Shown piece by piece: positions 1-11,737 of a stretch of DNA of 64,000 nt. The translations under genes and the position numbers were made by a program. The DNA is from Saposhnikovia divaricata. Taxonomy: Eukaryota; Streptophyta; Magnoliopsida; Apiales; Apiaceae. Numbering within the stretch: position 1 is the first letter of the stretch; the number at the start of each line of letters is the position of its first letter. Below the pieces are notes generated by a model. That model made no database searches. It saw nothing but the letters and a program-made list of their open reading frames with translations, and had not been told where the DNA came from. The stretch spans positions 183,494,939-183,558,938 of the forward strand of contig CM071601.1 of NCBI GenBank assembly GCA_036435485.1. The letters are read 5' to 3'.

Positions 1-187
1 ACTAAGTTCATGTTTTTTTAGGAAATTATAATGTTTATTTTAAGAAATTATGATCTCAAAATTTTCATATAGGTATAATTATTTCATTAGTATTAATCTC
101 ATATATCATCATTAATAATTTCAGAATTTATAATTTAAGAAACTATCATAATTTGTGTTCGTTTTGAAATAACAAATGTAATGTAAG
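1..187. other. AT-rich flank, no gene seen
   Basis: AT-rich sequence without a convincing reading frame or RNA gene. The 5' limit of the LINE that follows is unclear. An 8-base match (aatgtaag) at 180-187 also follows the poly(A) at about 8695-8702 and could be its target-site duplication, but it is too short to be firm. Confidence 0.4.
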
Positions 188-323
188 ATTTGAATGTATA
201 GCTTTTATGATTTTGTCTGCATAATACTTCCGATTATGCAAACAAAAAAGATTCAGGAGATGAGAGACAGAAAAGAGAAAGTGAAACAAGGAGGAAATAA
301 ACGTTGTAATCACAGATAAGGTA

Positions 324-2719
324 ATGAAGCTTTCTATGTCAATGAAGAATGGTAGAGTAGGAGATTTTCGTCGGTCCAGGAGAGTAAAAAGAAATGGAAT
401 ATATAGTAGATTTAAAAATGTGCAATGGAACAATGTGAAGAATTATGGCAAAGGTGATAAATATGTGGAGTCAAGGTGCCAGGAGATAGTGATAGATAGG
501 AATTCTAAAGGTGAGGTCAGTATGAGATTCGCTAACGAATCCCCATGGAATGAACAGAAGGAGGAAGACCTTCAAAGAAATGTGGAATGGATGACTTTGA
601 GAGTAAAAATGAGTGTGATAACTTTCTACAGGACATGAAAGCTCTCGCCTTCTCTCACCACTCTTTGGTGGACAGAGGGGTCTTGTTGGATATAGCTATA
701 GGTAATAGAGCAGCAATCTGGATGGCGATCGACCAAATTCATCAACGTAGTCTCAAACTGCGAAAAACTGGTGATTAGGGATGAGCGTCGGGTCACTTCG
801 GGGAGTGCAATCCCCGCCCCCGATTCCCGAACCCCTACCCGCTCCCCGAACCCACCCCGATCCCCGAACGGGGGATATTTTACTCCCCGATCCCCGCCCC
901 GAACGGGAAACGGGGATCCCCGTGGGAAATCAGGGGTTTTTATTTTTATTTAAAAAATAAATTTTATAGATTCTTTAACAAATTTCATAATAAAATTAAT
1001 TTACCAAATTATAATATATAATATATATTTTAAATTCAATGACCTATTCTAAAAAATATTTTGAATTAATTTTTATTTGTACTAAAAGATATAATTAAAT
1101 TATGATAATTAAATTAAATTTTACTATTAAACTTTTGAATATGTGAAATGAATTAAAAATTTTAAGCACTAATAATATATGTAAATATATTTACTTATAA
1201 TAATTTAATTATATACATATATAAATATATTTTTTTTAAAAAAATTAAATTCAGGGATCGGGGCGGGGATCCCCTAATCCCCAACCCCGCCCCGATCCCC
1301 GGTAATCCCCAACGCCGCCCCGATCCCCGGATTTTTTTAAAAATATTCCCTGCTCCCCACCCCGAACCCAAAAAATTCCCTGAATCCCCGACCCGAACAG
1401 GGCGGGGATCGGATCGGGATCGAGCGGGGCGGGTGAAATGCCCATCCCTACGTGGTGATGCGGAGTGGGGTCCAAATAAAGAGTCCCCAATAAGATTGAA
1501 TGACAGTCCAAAGGCTCATAGATCATATGCCGAGGTGGTCAAGACATCTCCAAACACAGGCCTGGAGGAAGGAAAGAAGTGTGAGGGCCGTGTAAATAAA
1601 ATTCCAAAGGGGGAGGTAAAAGGAGATACAATTTTTGTAACACGTATTGACAAGGAGGTGTCGGTGGAACAGATTTGGAGGTTTTTCAAAAAATTTGGAA
1701 GAATAAAGGATGTGATCCTGCCAAGAAGAACGGATAAATTTGATAATAGATTTGGATTCATAAAAATTACAGACCCCTGTGAAGCAGTCAAGATGGTTAA
1801 AAGTATGGAACGGGGCAAAATTTGGTAATAATTGCATTAAGGTGGATATGGCAAAAATGCATATTCTTAGACAGGTGAATTCTTCAGTCAGCCCGTAGGA
1901 AAATGAAAGTAGTAGACTAAAAACCCATTTGTGCCAAAGTCCTCTTATGTTGACAAGAAGCAACAGGGCAACTCGGTTAATGCAGAACCTCTGGAGGTAG
2001 GGGAGGTGGATAAAGGTAGTAAAGATACAGTAGAGTTTTCGGAAAAGGTACTCCCAGGACATATTAGTGAGAAGGTCCTGGATGAGTTGAAGCTTTTCCT
2101 AAAGGTAAATTTGGCGGTGGATTTTGCAGCTAATTCTCTTCGGGAGCTACTGGTTGTATATGGTTTTATGTATGTTGGAGTTAATAAACTTAGGCCAAAA
2201 ACCTTCATTTTCTCTTTCCATGATGAAGCCTCTATTAAAATGATGGATTGGTCACTCTTTGAACATTTGGGATGTTCATACTCAAATCTCCTCTTAAAAG
2301 ACTTCATCATGCCAAGAAATATGTGGATAAACATATATGGCCTCCCGGTGATAGCTTATAATAAGTCCACTTTGGATATTTTATTGGCAAAATGGGGAGA
2401 GGTGGTGAGCAAGGATGTTAACTACATTAGCAATTTGAATGTGGTTAACCCTAAAATATGTATCTCTACATCGTTGATGGGGGAACTTAGTGAAAATGTC
2501 AAGGTGAAGATTGGAGAGGAAATTTTTGATGTAATGCTCAGAGAAGATCGACAAGTGTTCTCTGACTACAAAGAATACAAGACTTCCTACTATGAATCAA
2601 ATTCCGGAAAGGCCTATGATAAAACCTCTCATTCGACATTCTCTGAAGATGGAAACCTGGATCGAATTCCTGATCCTAATGTGTTTTCTCCTGGTGCGGT
2701 TTCATTGGAAATACAGTGA
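324..2719 (+). pseudogene. LINE ORF1 (RRM and DUF4283-like nucleic-acid binding protein), broken
   Basis: This is the RNA-binding ORF1 of the LINE, which would coat the element RNA. Pieces occur at 324-638, 587-778, 1433-1828 and 1931-2719. Before the RRM is the phrase RSYAEVV, common in plant LINE ORF1 proteins. The RRM shows an RNP2-like IFVTRI and an RNP1-like RFGFIKI at about 1635-1770. The 1931-2719 piece has a DUF4283-like WINIYGLP stretch. Breaks are a frame change near 590-640, a frame change near 1812 that ends the RRM piece at 1828, stops near 1897-1930, and the hAT MITE at 776-1451. No intact product is possible. Confidence 0.7.
776..1451. mobile_element. hAT-type non-autonomous element (MITE) inside LINE ORF1
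   Basis: The left end reads tagggatgagc and the right end is its near inverse (gcccatccctac). Both arms are GC-rich runs of cccgatccccg and the centre is AT-rich. Flanking 8-mers at 768-775 (ctggtgat) and 1452-1459 (gtggtgat) differ at one base, as expected for an 8-bp hAT target duplication. The element plus one duplication is 684 bp, and the LINE reading frame is the same on both sides. No transposase is encoded. Assignment to hAT rests on terminal motif and duplication length. Confidence 0.75.
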
Positions 2720-3222
2720 ATTCCTGGAACTCTACTTTCGACTGAATTAACAAGGCATATGCTGATTCCAGTGTATTTTCTTCCAAAGGCAGTATTGTTC
2801 ATTTGACAGATTCAGAATAAGATGATAGGGGTATCTTGGAGGACCCCCAGCCAATATCTGAATTGTGCAGCAAATTGCATTCTCTCAGGGTCAAAAGCAG
2901 GGCAAGTCATCCCCGTAAAATTCAAAAAACTCATAGTGTTTTGAATTCCCTAACAAGAAAAGGAGACCACCAGTAGATAGGATTTAGAAGGTTTCTTACT
3001 CACTCAATGCTCGTTCCTCCAAGAATTCCATAGGAATGGAGACAAGTAAGGATTTGTCTGCTAATGCCCCTCCAGAAAAATCAGACTATGATCAAAAGAG
3101 GTTGATGGCCCTAGAAATTCTCCAAACTGCGGAATACATGGGTATCCCACTGCTTAAGGATAAGGAATCTTCGCTTAATCTGATTTTATCAAGATTAATC
3201 ATTTCCTAAATTTCTTAGATCC

Positions 3223-6200
3223 TTGATTTTGAGTAATTTATATTTTGTGGATCAAATTAAAATAATTAGCTGGAATGTTAGAGGTGCATGTGGTCGAGTT
3301 GCAAGAAATAATATCAACAAGATTTATTCAGCAATCGCAAATGTTCTTATGCTTCAGGTTACTAAATGTAAGTCATGGTCAGAGTCAATGAAAGATTCGA
3401 TATGGTGCCTGAAAGACCATTTATGGGTGGAAGTAGAAGCTGCTGGCTTAAGTGGTGGATTAGTCATATCATGGGAAATGAATCTTCTTTCTGATGTTGT
3501 AGTGGTGAAAAGTCAAAACTGGATATGGATTAGGGGTTCACTAAATAAAAATTTTGTGAATCTAGTTAATGTTTATGGCCTGACATCTTTTGAAGATAAG
3601 AGAAAGTGGTTTACATAACTCATTAAAGTGGTCATCAAATGCCAATATGAGCCTTTATGCTTGCTAGGTGATTTTAATTGTGTTCTATCCTCAAAGGAAA
3701 GATTGAATTGTATCTTTAAATCCTATGAAGGTCGGCTAATGAAAGAGTTGATAGATGCTGGGGGACTATGGGACATTCCGCTACCATACCCTAAGTTCAC
3801 ATGGTTTGGCCCCCAAGGGAAAAGGAGTAGGCTTGATAGGGCAATTGTAAATCATGAATGGAAGGATGGATACTGGTGGCACCTTTTGAGTTTGCCTAGA
3901 AAACACTCGGATCACAGGCCCCTCCTTTTGTTTACTAAGTAGTAAACTGGGGTAGCAAACCTTTCAAGACTTTCAATTTTTGGATCAAAAATGAGAAGCT
4001 CATGAGATTGATAAATGACAAAGTAGTACCCTTAAGTGATGATTCCCTTTAGGCCACTCTGAAGAGAGTTAAAGAAGTGATTAAATATTGGAACCTTAAG
4101 GAAAATGGGGATATTAATCAAAAGATTAAAGATAAAGAAGATGAGCTTGAAAGAATAGACATTGGGGCCTCCGGAAGTCAAGCACAATCTCAGGTTTTTG
4201 ATGATCTTCAAGCCCTCTATCTTCAAGCCCTCTATCAGGAAAAAACAGCAATGCTTATTCAGAAATCCGTATAAGGTGGAACTCAGAAGGTGATAGCAAT
4301 TCCAGATTCTTTCATCAGGCTTTCAAATTTTGAAATAATGTGAATTCCATCAAATTTGTAAAGGATGGCAGCGTAAAATTTACAGACCCAGAAGCCATTA
4401 AGAAAGTGTTTTTAGATCACTTTAGTAATTTCTTTAGCAGTAAAGGAGATGCCCAAATTTTTAACTTAGAGTCAATCTTGGAGAATAGACTCTCTCCTTT
4501 GAAAGCTAACTGGATGGAAAGGAAATTTTCAAAGAAGGAGGTCTGGGTGGCCCTTCAAGAATGCCCAAATCTTAAAGCTCCTAGCCCAGATGGTTTGAAT
4601 GCAAGATGGTTAAAGTCTTTGTGGAATGTTATCTCTAGAAATCTAATGAAATTCTTTGAGGATTTCTTTGAACATGGCTCCATCCCGAGGGGTAGTAACT
4701 CCTCGTTTTTCACATTGATTCCAAAGAAGACCAGCCCAGAATCAATCTCAGACTTTCGTCCCATTAGCTTGATTAATTTTCTTTCAAAATTCTTCTTAAG
4801 GTCCTTGCTAATAGAATCTTTAGAGTTATAGATCCCTTGGTGTCTAGCTCACAGTCTGCGTTTGTGAAAGGTAGGAATATTTCGGAAGGTATTCTTATTA
4901 CTAACGAGATAGTGAAGGATATGCAGATTGGCCTATGTGATGGGATTATTTTAAAGCTTGATTTTGCTAAAGTCTATGACACGATTAACTGGGGCTTCTT
5001 ACTTCAAGTTCTCTCAAGCTTAGGTTTCAGTCAGAAATGGATTTCATGGATTTCTTCTATTCTTTTTTCTAGTAGAACCTCAGTTCTGGTTAATGGCTCC
5101 CCTTCGAGAGAATTTAAACCTCAAAGGGGTTTAAGACAAGAAGATCCTTTGGCTCCATACTTGTTCATACTAGTAACGGAAGATCTTCATGTTTTGCTGG
5201 AGATTGCCTCTGAAAAAAAGATCTTTGAAGGTGCCACATTTAAGAATGGTAGAAAGGCTATTTCGCATCTCCAATATGCAGATGACACGATACTTTTTAT
5301 CAAACCAAACATAAACTCAATTCTAGGTGTCAAAAGGGTGTTATGGCTCTTCCAAATTATGTCAGGTCTATCAATAAACTTCAACAAAATCCAGATCTTT
5401 GAAGCCAATAATAAGGTGGAATTAGTCCAGCCTTGGGCTATATTACTGGGATGTCAAGTAGGTAATGTTCCGTTTACCTATTTAGGTGCTTTCATCGATA
5501 AAAATGTAAGATCAAGGAGCTTCTGGGACCCTTTGATCTCACATTTTAAGAGCAAATTGGTCCAGTGGAAATGACAATCTCTAAATTTTACCGGTAGATT
5601 GGTGCTGATCAGGTCTTGTCTGGATGCACTACCAAATTACTGGTTGAACTTGTATAGAATTCCTAAGGCTGTAATCTCTGAGTTGGACAATATCAGACGG
5701 TCTTTTCTTTGGAATAAGTCTAGTAATGGCCAGAGGAAAAGAGTGCTGCATCTTACGAGTTGGAATAAAATTTGCCAGGAAAAATGTGCAGGTGGCCTGG
5801 GGGTGTCAGATATAGAAAAAGAGAACACGACATTTTTAGCAAAATGGTGGTGGAGGTTCCATACTGATAGAGATAAACTCTGGTGGTATTTTGTTCATGA
5901 CAGGTATGGGCACCTGTTAAATAAGACCTACGATGCCTGAATAACCGAACATTGTCCCCTGCAATGAAAAGTATCCTAGATGTTGCTCACTTGATCTATA
6001 TAATCCACCTAAATTCTTTCAAATGGAAGGTTGGTAATGGTAACTCTATTGAGTTCTGGTCAGATTTTTGGTGGCAAAATAGCAACCTAGCTACCTTGTT
6101 TCCAAGGTTGTTTCTTTTAGCAGTAGTAAAAGATATTAAGCTGAGTATGATGGCTCACCTTCTCATTAGTAGCAGGGAGGACACAAATACTATTTGGAGA

Positions 6201-7342
6201 AGACCGCTCAGGGTTGGGAAATTAATTCTTTGGAGGTTCTTGAAAGTATTATCCATCTTATTCAATTGAGGGATAAAAAAGATGAGGTGGTTTGGTCTCA
6301 TAATAATTCGTGTTTTATGAATAAAGATGCATATAGGCACCTGCTTGGATCTTGCCATAGTGAAACAGATTGGAATTCAATTTGGAAAATGCAAATTCCA
6401 GGTCGTATAAAGGTCTTTCTATGGAAGGTTGCAAGGAGTATCCTGCCTACTAAATCGTTGATTTTTATCAGAACTCGGATAGGTAACGGTTTATGTCCAT
6501 CTTGTAACATAGAACCAGAGGATGTTGCTCATGTATTCTGGAAGTGTAGAGAGGTACAAGCAATTTGGAATGATTTTTTCAAATGGTGGGATTTACCACC
6601 TCATTATTCAGCTCAGTCGAACACTGATGTTAATATTTGGAGCCTATTAAAAAAGATAAATTCGCCTCAGTTGAATAAAATCTGGAGAATCTCAATTGCA
6701 GCTTTATTTTGGTCCATATGGTTGGGTCGTAATAGTTTGGTTTTTGAAAATAAAAAGATGTCAACTACTACGATTATTCTAGTCAAACTAAGAACAAGGT
6801 CTTGGGCAAATAATGCACATCTCATTCCCGTGGTAAATGACAACTTGTGGTGCTGTGACCTACGTGCAACTATTCTTCGTGTGGTATCTTCTAGTTGGCA
6901 ATTGTTTTTAGAGGAGTGTTTGAAACATTATGATTTTATCGCATTGGTGGATGGTGCTTGGGATGGTAATAGCGGTGCCATTGGTGGGATAATACTAAAC
7001 CAGTCTAATCGACTTGAATTTATTTTTTCTGGTCCTTGCTTACTCTCGTCACCGATGGAATCAGAGATGGGTGCTTTGTTTTTCCTATGTGAAGCTGTTA
7101 AGCATAAGGTGTCTAATGCAAAATTCTTAATATGCATGGATTCCCAAGTGATTATCAAAGATGACCATGTTTTACAAGCTAACCTCGTGCATAAAACTAG
7201 ATTAAATTGGGATCCTTCTAACTGGTTTTTCCACTCCCCAAATGTCAATTTCAAATGGATTAAAAGAGAGTGGAATTCTAGTGCTAATAATCTTTCAAAG
7301 GAAGGGGTTAAACGTTCAAAACTGATTTCTGGATGGCTTTAG
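3223..7342 (+). pseudogene. LINE ORF2 (endonuclease, reverse transcriptase, zf-RVT, RNase H), broken
   Basis: Endonuclease pieces at 3223-3618 and 3628-3942 show SWNVRGA, LGDFN, LDRAIVN and SDHRPLL, but the usual catalytic LQETK reads LQVTK. Reverse transcriptase runs from about 4340 to 5940, with FVKGRN and the YADD box at about 5274-5285. zf-RVT lies near 6380-6550 (CPSC, HVFWKC). A first RNase H domain lies at about 6940-7330, with VDGAW, ESEMGAL and CMDSQ keeping D, E and D. Breaks include a frameshift near 4795, an in-frame TGA at 5572-5574, a TGA at 5938-5940, and frame changes near 5945 and 6200. The element cannot make an active ORF2 protein. Confidence 0.85.
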
Positions 7343-7706
7343 AAAATCAAACTATTCAGCTTTATAGAGATTATATCCATCTTGTCTGCCATTACCTTAT
7401 GTTTGTGCAGTTTTCTATGCAAAGATTAAGTCTAATGCATGCAATTTGTGATATAATTTTGCTTACATCTACTATTTCTCCATGCAAGATTCCCCATCTC
7501 TCTTCTGACTGATTTGATATCAGCAGAGGAAAAAAATTTCTGTAATTTCCTATGCAAATGTAATTATATTTTGCTTGGAAATAATAGAGCCCCTTGCATG
7601 CGTCTGGTTTCAAGCCCTATATATGTCGCATTTATTCTCCTTGTTGTGCCACTCTTGCTGCTATTCACCCTCTCTTCTTATAGTTAGTTCAGAATTAACA
7701 CCAAGA

Positions 7707-8444
7707 ATGGCTGATTTGGATATCCATTGGGAGATGCCTCCACAAGGTGTTCCTAAAGTGAATACCCATGACATATCTTTCCAATCTCCTCTTGCAAATG
7801 GCAACAAGTCAGGCTTAGCTGCTATCATTAGGGGCTCTAATGGCTTTATAGTTAGGGGTTTGATAGGTACTATTCCTGACCTCTCACCTCTTCACAATCA
7901 GCTCTGGGCAATCTTTATGGGCATGAGGAGGGCTTTTGGGGAAGGTGGCAGGAGAGTTGTTGTGGAAACTGACAACCTTGAAGCTTTCGCGACCTTGAAG
8001 TTTTATAAACACGGTGTTCCTGCTGAAGTTGAAGGTATTGTCCATCAAATTGTAACTAGGAAGCAAGACAAGCGCTGGAACTGCAGGATTAAGTATGTGT
8101 TCTCCAAGAGAAATGAGCTAGCAACCTACATGGCGTCTACTGGAGCTCGCCATCTCAATGACATAGTCATTCTAGGTGAGCCTATTGGAAGGATGGGGGA
8201 ACTGATAGACCTGGATTTAGGCTTCGGTTTGCATGGCCACATGTTTAATGAAGTGGCATTAGCAAAGGACGAATTGCATGTCCTAAATCAAGCATTGTTG
8301 GCTGATGAACGTGGCCTGCAAGGAGTAGGTGGTGATCAAGCTTCCATGGCTCCCCCAGAGGAGAATGCTAGTGCAGTTTTCCAGGAAGATGAACTGGATG
8401 GTGAGGACCAGTTGGCAGAAATGGTCGAGGACGTTATGGTCTAA
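7707..8444 (+). CDS. RNase H-like (RVT_3-type) reading frame near the LINE 3' end
   Basis: The frame is open for 245 codons from the ATG at 7707; an upstream in-frame start at 7575 would add a low-quality leader. The first 170 residues resemble plant RVT_3 RNase H-like domains: PPQGVPKVN near the start, LWAIFMGMRRAF for the helix that normally carries the catalytic Glu (Gln here), VVVETDN with the Asp kept, and a final FSKRNELATYMA where the usual Asp is Thr. Catalysis is therefore doubtful. The last 60 residues are acidic. It lies between a dead ORF2 and the LINE poly(A). It may be a second RNase H of the element or a captured gene. No intron is seen. Expression is unknown. Confidence 0.5.
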   Translation: MADLDIHWEMPPQGVPKVNTHDISFQSPLANGNKSGLAAIIRGSNGFIVRGLIGTIPDLSPLHNQLWAIFMGMRRAFGEGGRRVVVETDNLEAFATLKFYKHGVPAEVEGIVHQIVTRKQDKRWNCRIKYVFSKRNELATYMASTGARHLNDIVILGEPIGRMGELIDLDLGFGLHGHMFNEVALAKDELHVLNQALLADERGLQGVGGDQASMAPPEENASAVFQEDELDGEDQLAEMVEDVMV

Positions 8445-8695
8445 ACTAGTATTTTCGTGTTGTCGTTGCAGTTTGTTTTCCATCTTAGGTTTAGGGTCCT
8501 TTGGTTTTATTTGCAGTAGTGGTAGTTTAGGTTGCAGTAGTAGTTGTTTGGTTTGCTATCGTAGTTCGGTTTGCTGTTGTAGTTGTCAGCCTTTTCTTGT
8601 AATCCCAGGAGTTTGATTGCGTGAATCATTCTCTAGGTCGGGGTTTGTGTTTCGCCAGTTTTATTTAATGAATCATCTGCTTAACAAAAAAAAAA

Positions 8696-9528
8696 TGTAA
8701 GTTGTGATATTTTGATATTAAATATAGTTTGGTTACTTTCAAATTCACCTATTGTTTGGTTAAAAAATAATCTTAGGACTCGTCTCAATTAAGGAACTGC
8801 AACTAACTTGGAACCTAAATAGATTACGGTGTTTGGTTAATTTATTTATTTTTTGACAAAACTTATTCATACACAAATGAATTGTAGTGAAATACAATAT
8901 CTGGAAGAAGGGGTTTCTTTAATTTAAAAAATTTGTCATATTACCGAAAGACATACAAGATGTCTCCGGAAATTTAGATAATAAAATATTAGTGTTTGGA
9001 AAGAGAACACCCGGTTGGTCCACTCCTGAAAAGATAAAAACAAAAAAAATGAACATTAAAATAATAAATTAAAAGATTACAAAATAAAATAAAATAAAAT
9101 GCAAAATAAAATCTAACAAAAGGGGATCCCTTTGGTTAGATACCGATTTAAAATAGTAAATGAAAATACCCTTTAAATATTTAATAAATTACAAAAAATT
9201 GTAAAAAAAATTAACCTCAATGATCCCCTTTGGTTAGGCAAACAAACATATATTTAAAATTCAAATAGTATGTAACTAGAAATTTTAAAAATAAATATTT
9301 TTTAAAAATTGTCTTTCAATATCTCTAACATTAATTTAAAGTAGGCTTATTTAAAACATCGCGAGTAAATAAAAAAAGAAAATATAATTAAATTTAATAA
9401 TATACGTATTTATCTAATTTATGATTAAAAAATAATATTTAAATTTAATATACAATTAATAAAATTGACATAATTTGTATCTATCGAAAATACAAGTCAC
9501 TTGTTGTACCACAAAAATATCATTAACG
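8696..9528. other. AT-rich spacer
   Basis: No gene or RNA seen. A short phrase, atccc(c)tttggttag, occurs twice (about 9125-9140 and 9221-9236). It resembles termini of small Harbinger-type elements, but no bounded element could be drawn. Confidence 0.4.
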
Positions 9529-9545
9529 ATTCATAATTACCATCA

Positions 9546-9798
9546 GACAACAACATGTTGGTGCAGTGGTTGAGCCACTGGCCTCCTTTGAAGAAGGTCA
9601 GGGGTTCGACTCCTGCGTGTGTGTGAGTTTCTTAGTTTGTATTAGGTTTCCTTTCTGTATTTGTATTTCTGTATTGTAATGGCCGGGGGTCCTTCGGAAA
9701 CAGCCTCCCTATTGTATAGGGGCATGATCTGCGTACAGCTACCCTCCTCAGACACCACTTTGAGTGGTATTATAACTGAGTAAGCTAAGTTAAGTTTT
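9546..9798 (+). mobile_element. Au-like tRNA-derived SINE
   Basis: The 253-bp element has an internal Pol III promoter: A box tggtgcagtgg at 9559-9569 and B box ggttcgactcc at 9603-9613. Downstream are the conserved Au-SINE phrases ccgggggtcctt, cggaaacagcctcc, gtctgcgtaca-like gatctgcgtacagc and taccctcc. It is flanked by 17-bp direct repeats at 9529-9545 and 9799-9815 (attcataatta, then catca, one mismatch), which fixes both ends. Au SINEs depend on a partner LINE for movement. The family call is from memory of its consensus; the boundaries and boxes are seen directly. Confidence 0.85.
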
Positions 9799-9815
9799 AT
9801 TCATAATTATCATCA

Positions 9816-11737
9816 CATATGGTCAAAAAAGCTATCGCATGTGGCACTCCCTCACATGGCACAATCACATGGCACAAGACGTCATCATACATGACACAAA
9901 TATCATTTAATAAGATATGTAAGTTATGTAACATATATATTTAAAAATATATATTCAAAAAATTAAATTTCTTGATTTGAAATATTAACTTAAAAGATAT
10001 AGTATCATAATTAAAAATATAACATATGAAATAATATTAAATAAAGTACATTCCTATAAAGCTGTAACCACAAAATTAATTACAATTATTTCCAAATAAA
10101 TACTGCATTTAAGAATAGTTAATATAATAATTAACAAAAACAAGAATGACATAATTTAGCTGCATAAGATCTGAAACAAAAATATAAAAATTCTTAAAGT
10201 TAAATAAAAAAGGATGCCGTTACCAAATTTCAAGGAATAACTGATCATTAATTATTTTCATTTAAATACAATAAAAGTTAAATAGAATGTGTCATCAAAA
10301 CAATAACCGACAAATTAAAATCCATTTTCTACAAAACTAAAAAACTGAAATGTTATCAATTAATGTTGATGAACAAAATTATAAAATTGAACACCATAAT
10401 TGGATCCCATGAAAGTTAATTATCTAGCAAAAAATATGGCCAAAATTTTGTCCGTGCAACTAAAATTCAAAATCTATTCATACTGATAAGGAAGAATTTG
10501 AAAATATATCCAAGTTCAAAGCATTACTAAAGGAAATAGACAAACTAAAATTTAAAAACGATATAATTAGTACAACGGCAAAAAAGTAACAAAATACAAC
10601 CACCATACGAATATATAGTTACTAAATAATTTACACAAAGAGAAGACCAATCAAAACTGAAAACTAAACCAAAAAAGATGAACTTCAACATATACACACA
10701 CAAAGACATTAACCATAACGTTTAAACCAATAGACACAGAGACATATTGGAGTTGAAATAATGACTATATATTGTTGATGGAAAAATATAATAACTTTAC
10801 AGAATTCTCAAAAAATTCTGATCAAGAAATCATCCAAAATAAGGACTTACATAAATATAAAGATCAAAACACGAGATCAACATTTAAATTGCTCTTCAAT
10901 AAAATCAAAAAGAAAAAATTATATCATAAAACCCATCTCAAAGATCAATCTATGTAAATTAAGGATGTTAACTTTTAAACAATTCCAATTCAAGACGCAC
11001 AAATAGATAATTAAAAAAGAAAAGGGTTAAAGCTACCGTACCTCGTAATTGATTTATGACAATAATTTAGATTTTAGTTACCGATGAAGAACTGAATGGA
11101 AGTGTAGCACGACTAGAATCACTTCATGAACTAAAAGTCGTGTCACAAAAAGAGGTCAAAAATATTATGCAAGCAGATTAACCACCTGACTTTATTTTTC
11201 CGTGCAAGCCTTGCAATCATGGTTTTCGCGAATGCCCTCTCCTCACCATCATCTTAGGTTGACCCGATTTACACAAACTTCAATCAAGAGTTTTTATAGT
11301 TTTTTTTGTTTGATTTTGAATGACGATTGTTGTTACTTTGGTGTATGGATAGATTTGGTACGCTACATTTTGATGATTTTACTTTTCTGTGCAAGCCTTA
11401 CATTTTGATAAGCCTTTTTTGTGATGATTTTACATGTTCCTATGAAGGTATCCAGATTTGTGAACATAATCAATGCCTTCCAACAAATCATGTAAATGCA
11501 CCAGAGCTTCTTGGTTGTCTGTTGGATTCCTTTTCAATAATGACTCCAGGGTCCTACACAAAAATGCAACAAAATAAAAAATGATTCAAAAGTATAGAAT
11601 TGATTCATTCCAATACAAACTCCAAAATTTTCTCAAATGACGCAGGGCAATTTTCTTTTGTTGGTTCAGTGATTTTTGAAATCAACCACGTAACCTAAAC
11701 TTCCAAGGTTTTCTTAGTTATAACAAAACACTGTAAC
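9816..11737. other. AT-rich spacer, no gene seen
   Basis: Very AT-rich from 9816 to about 11000, then a more mixed stretch. Short open frames near 10772-10957 and 11202-11584 have no recognisable motif, start context or splice pattern. I see no RNA gene here. Confidence 0.4.

Larger units (their letters stand above)
188..8695 (+). mobile_element. Degenerate RNase H-containing LINE (non-LTR retrotransposon)
   Basis: The order of domains is that of plant L1-type LINEs: an ORF1 with an RRM and a DUF4283-like region, then an ORF2 with AP endonuclease, reverse transcriptase, zf-RVT and RNase H. A second RNase H-like frame, a 3' UTR and a run of ten A at 8686-8695 follow. Both ORFs carry frameshifts and stops, so the copy is dead. 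A 676-bp MITE is inserted in ORF1. The 5' end is uncertain (188 is taken from a weak target-duplication match); the 3' end is supported by the A run preceded by a typical LINE tail. Confidence 0.8.

Noticed and set aside
9559..9613. tRNA gene
   Set aside because: A and B boxes are there but no acceptor stem or cloverleaf; target duplications mark it as a SINE.
10772..11584. Three small frames in AT-rich spacer
   Set aside because: No motif, codon bias or splice structure.
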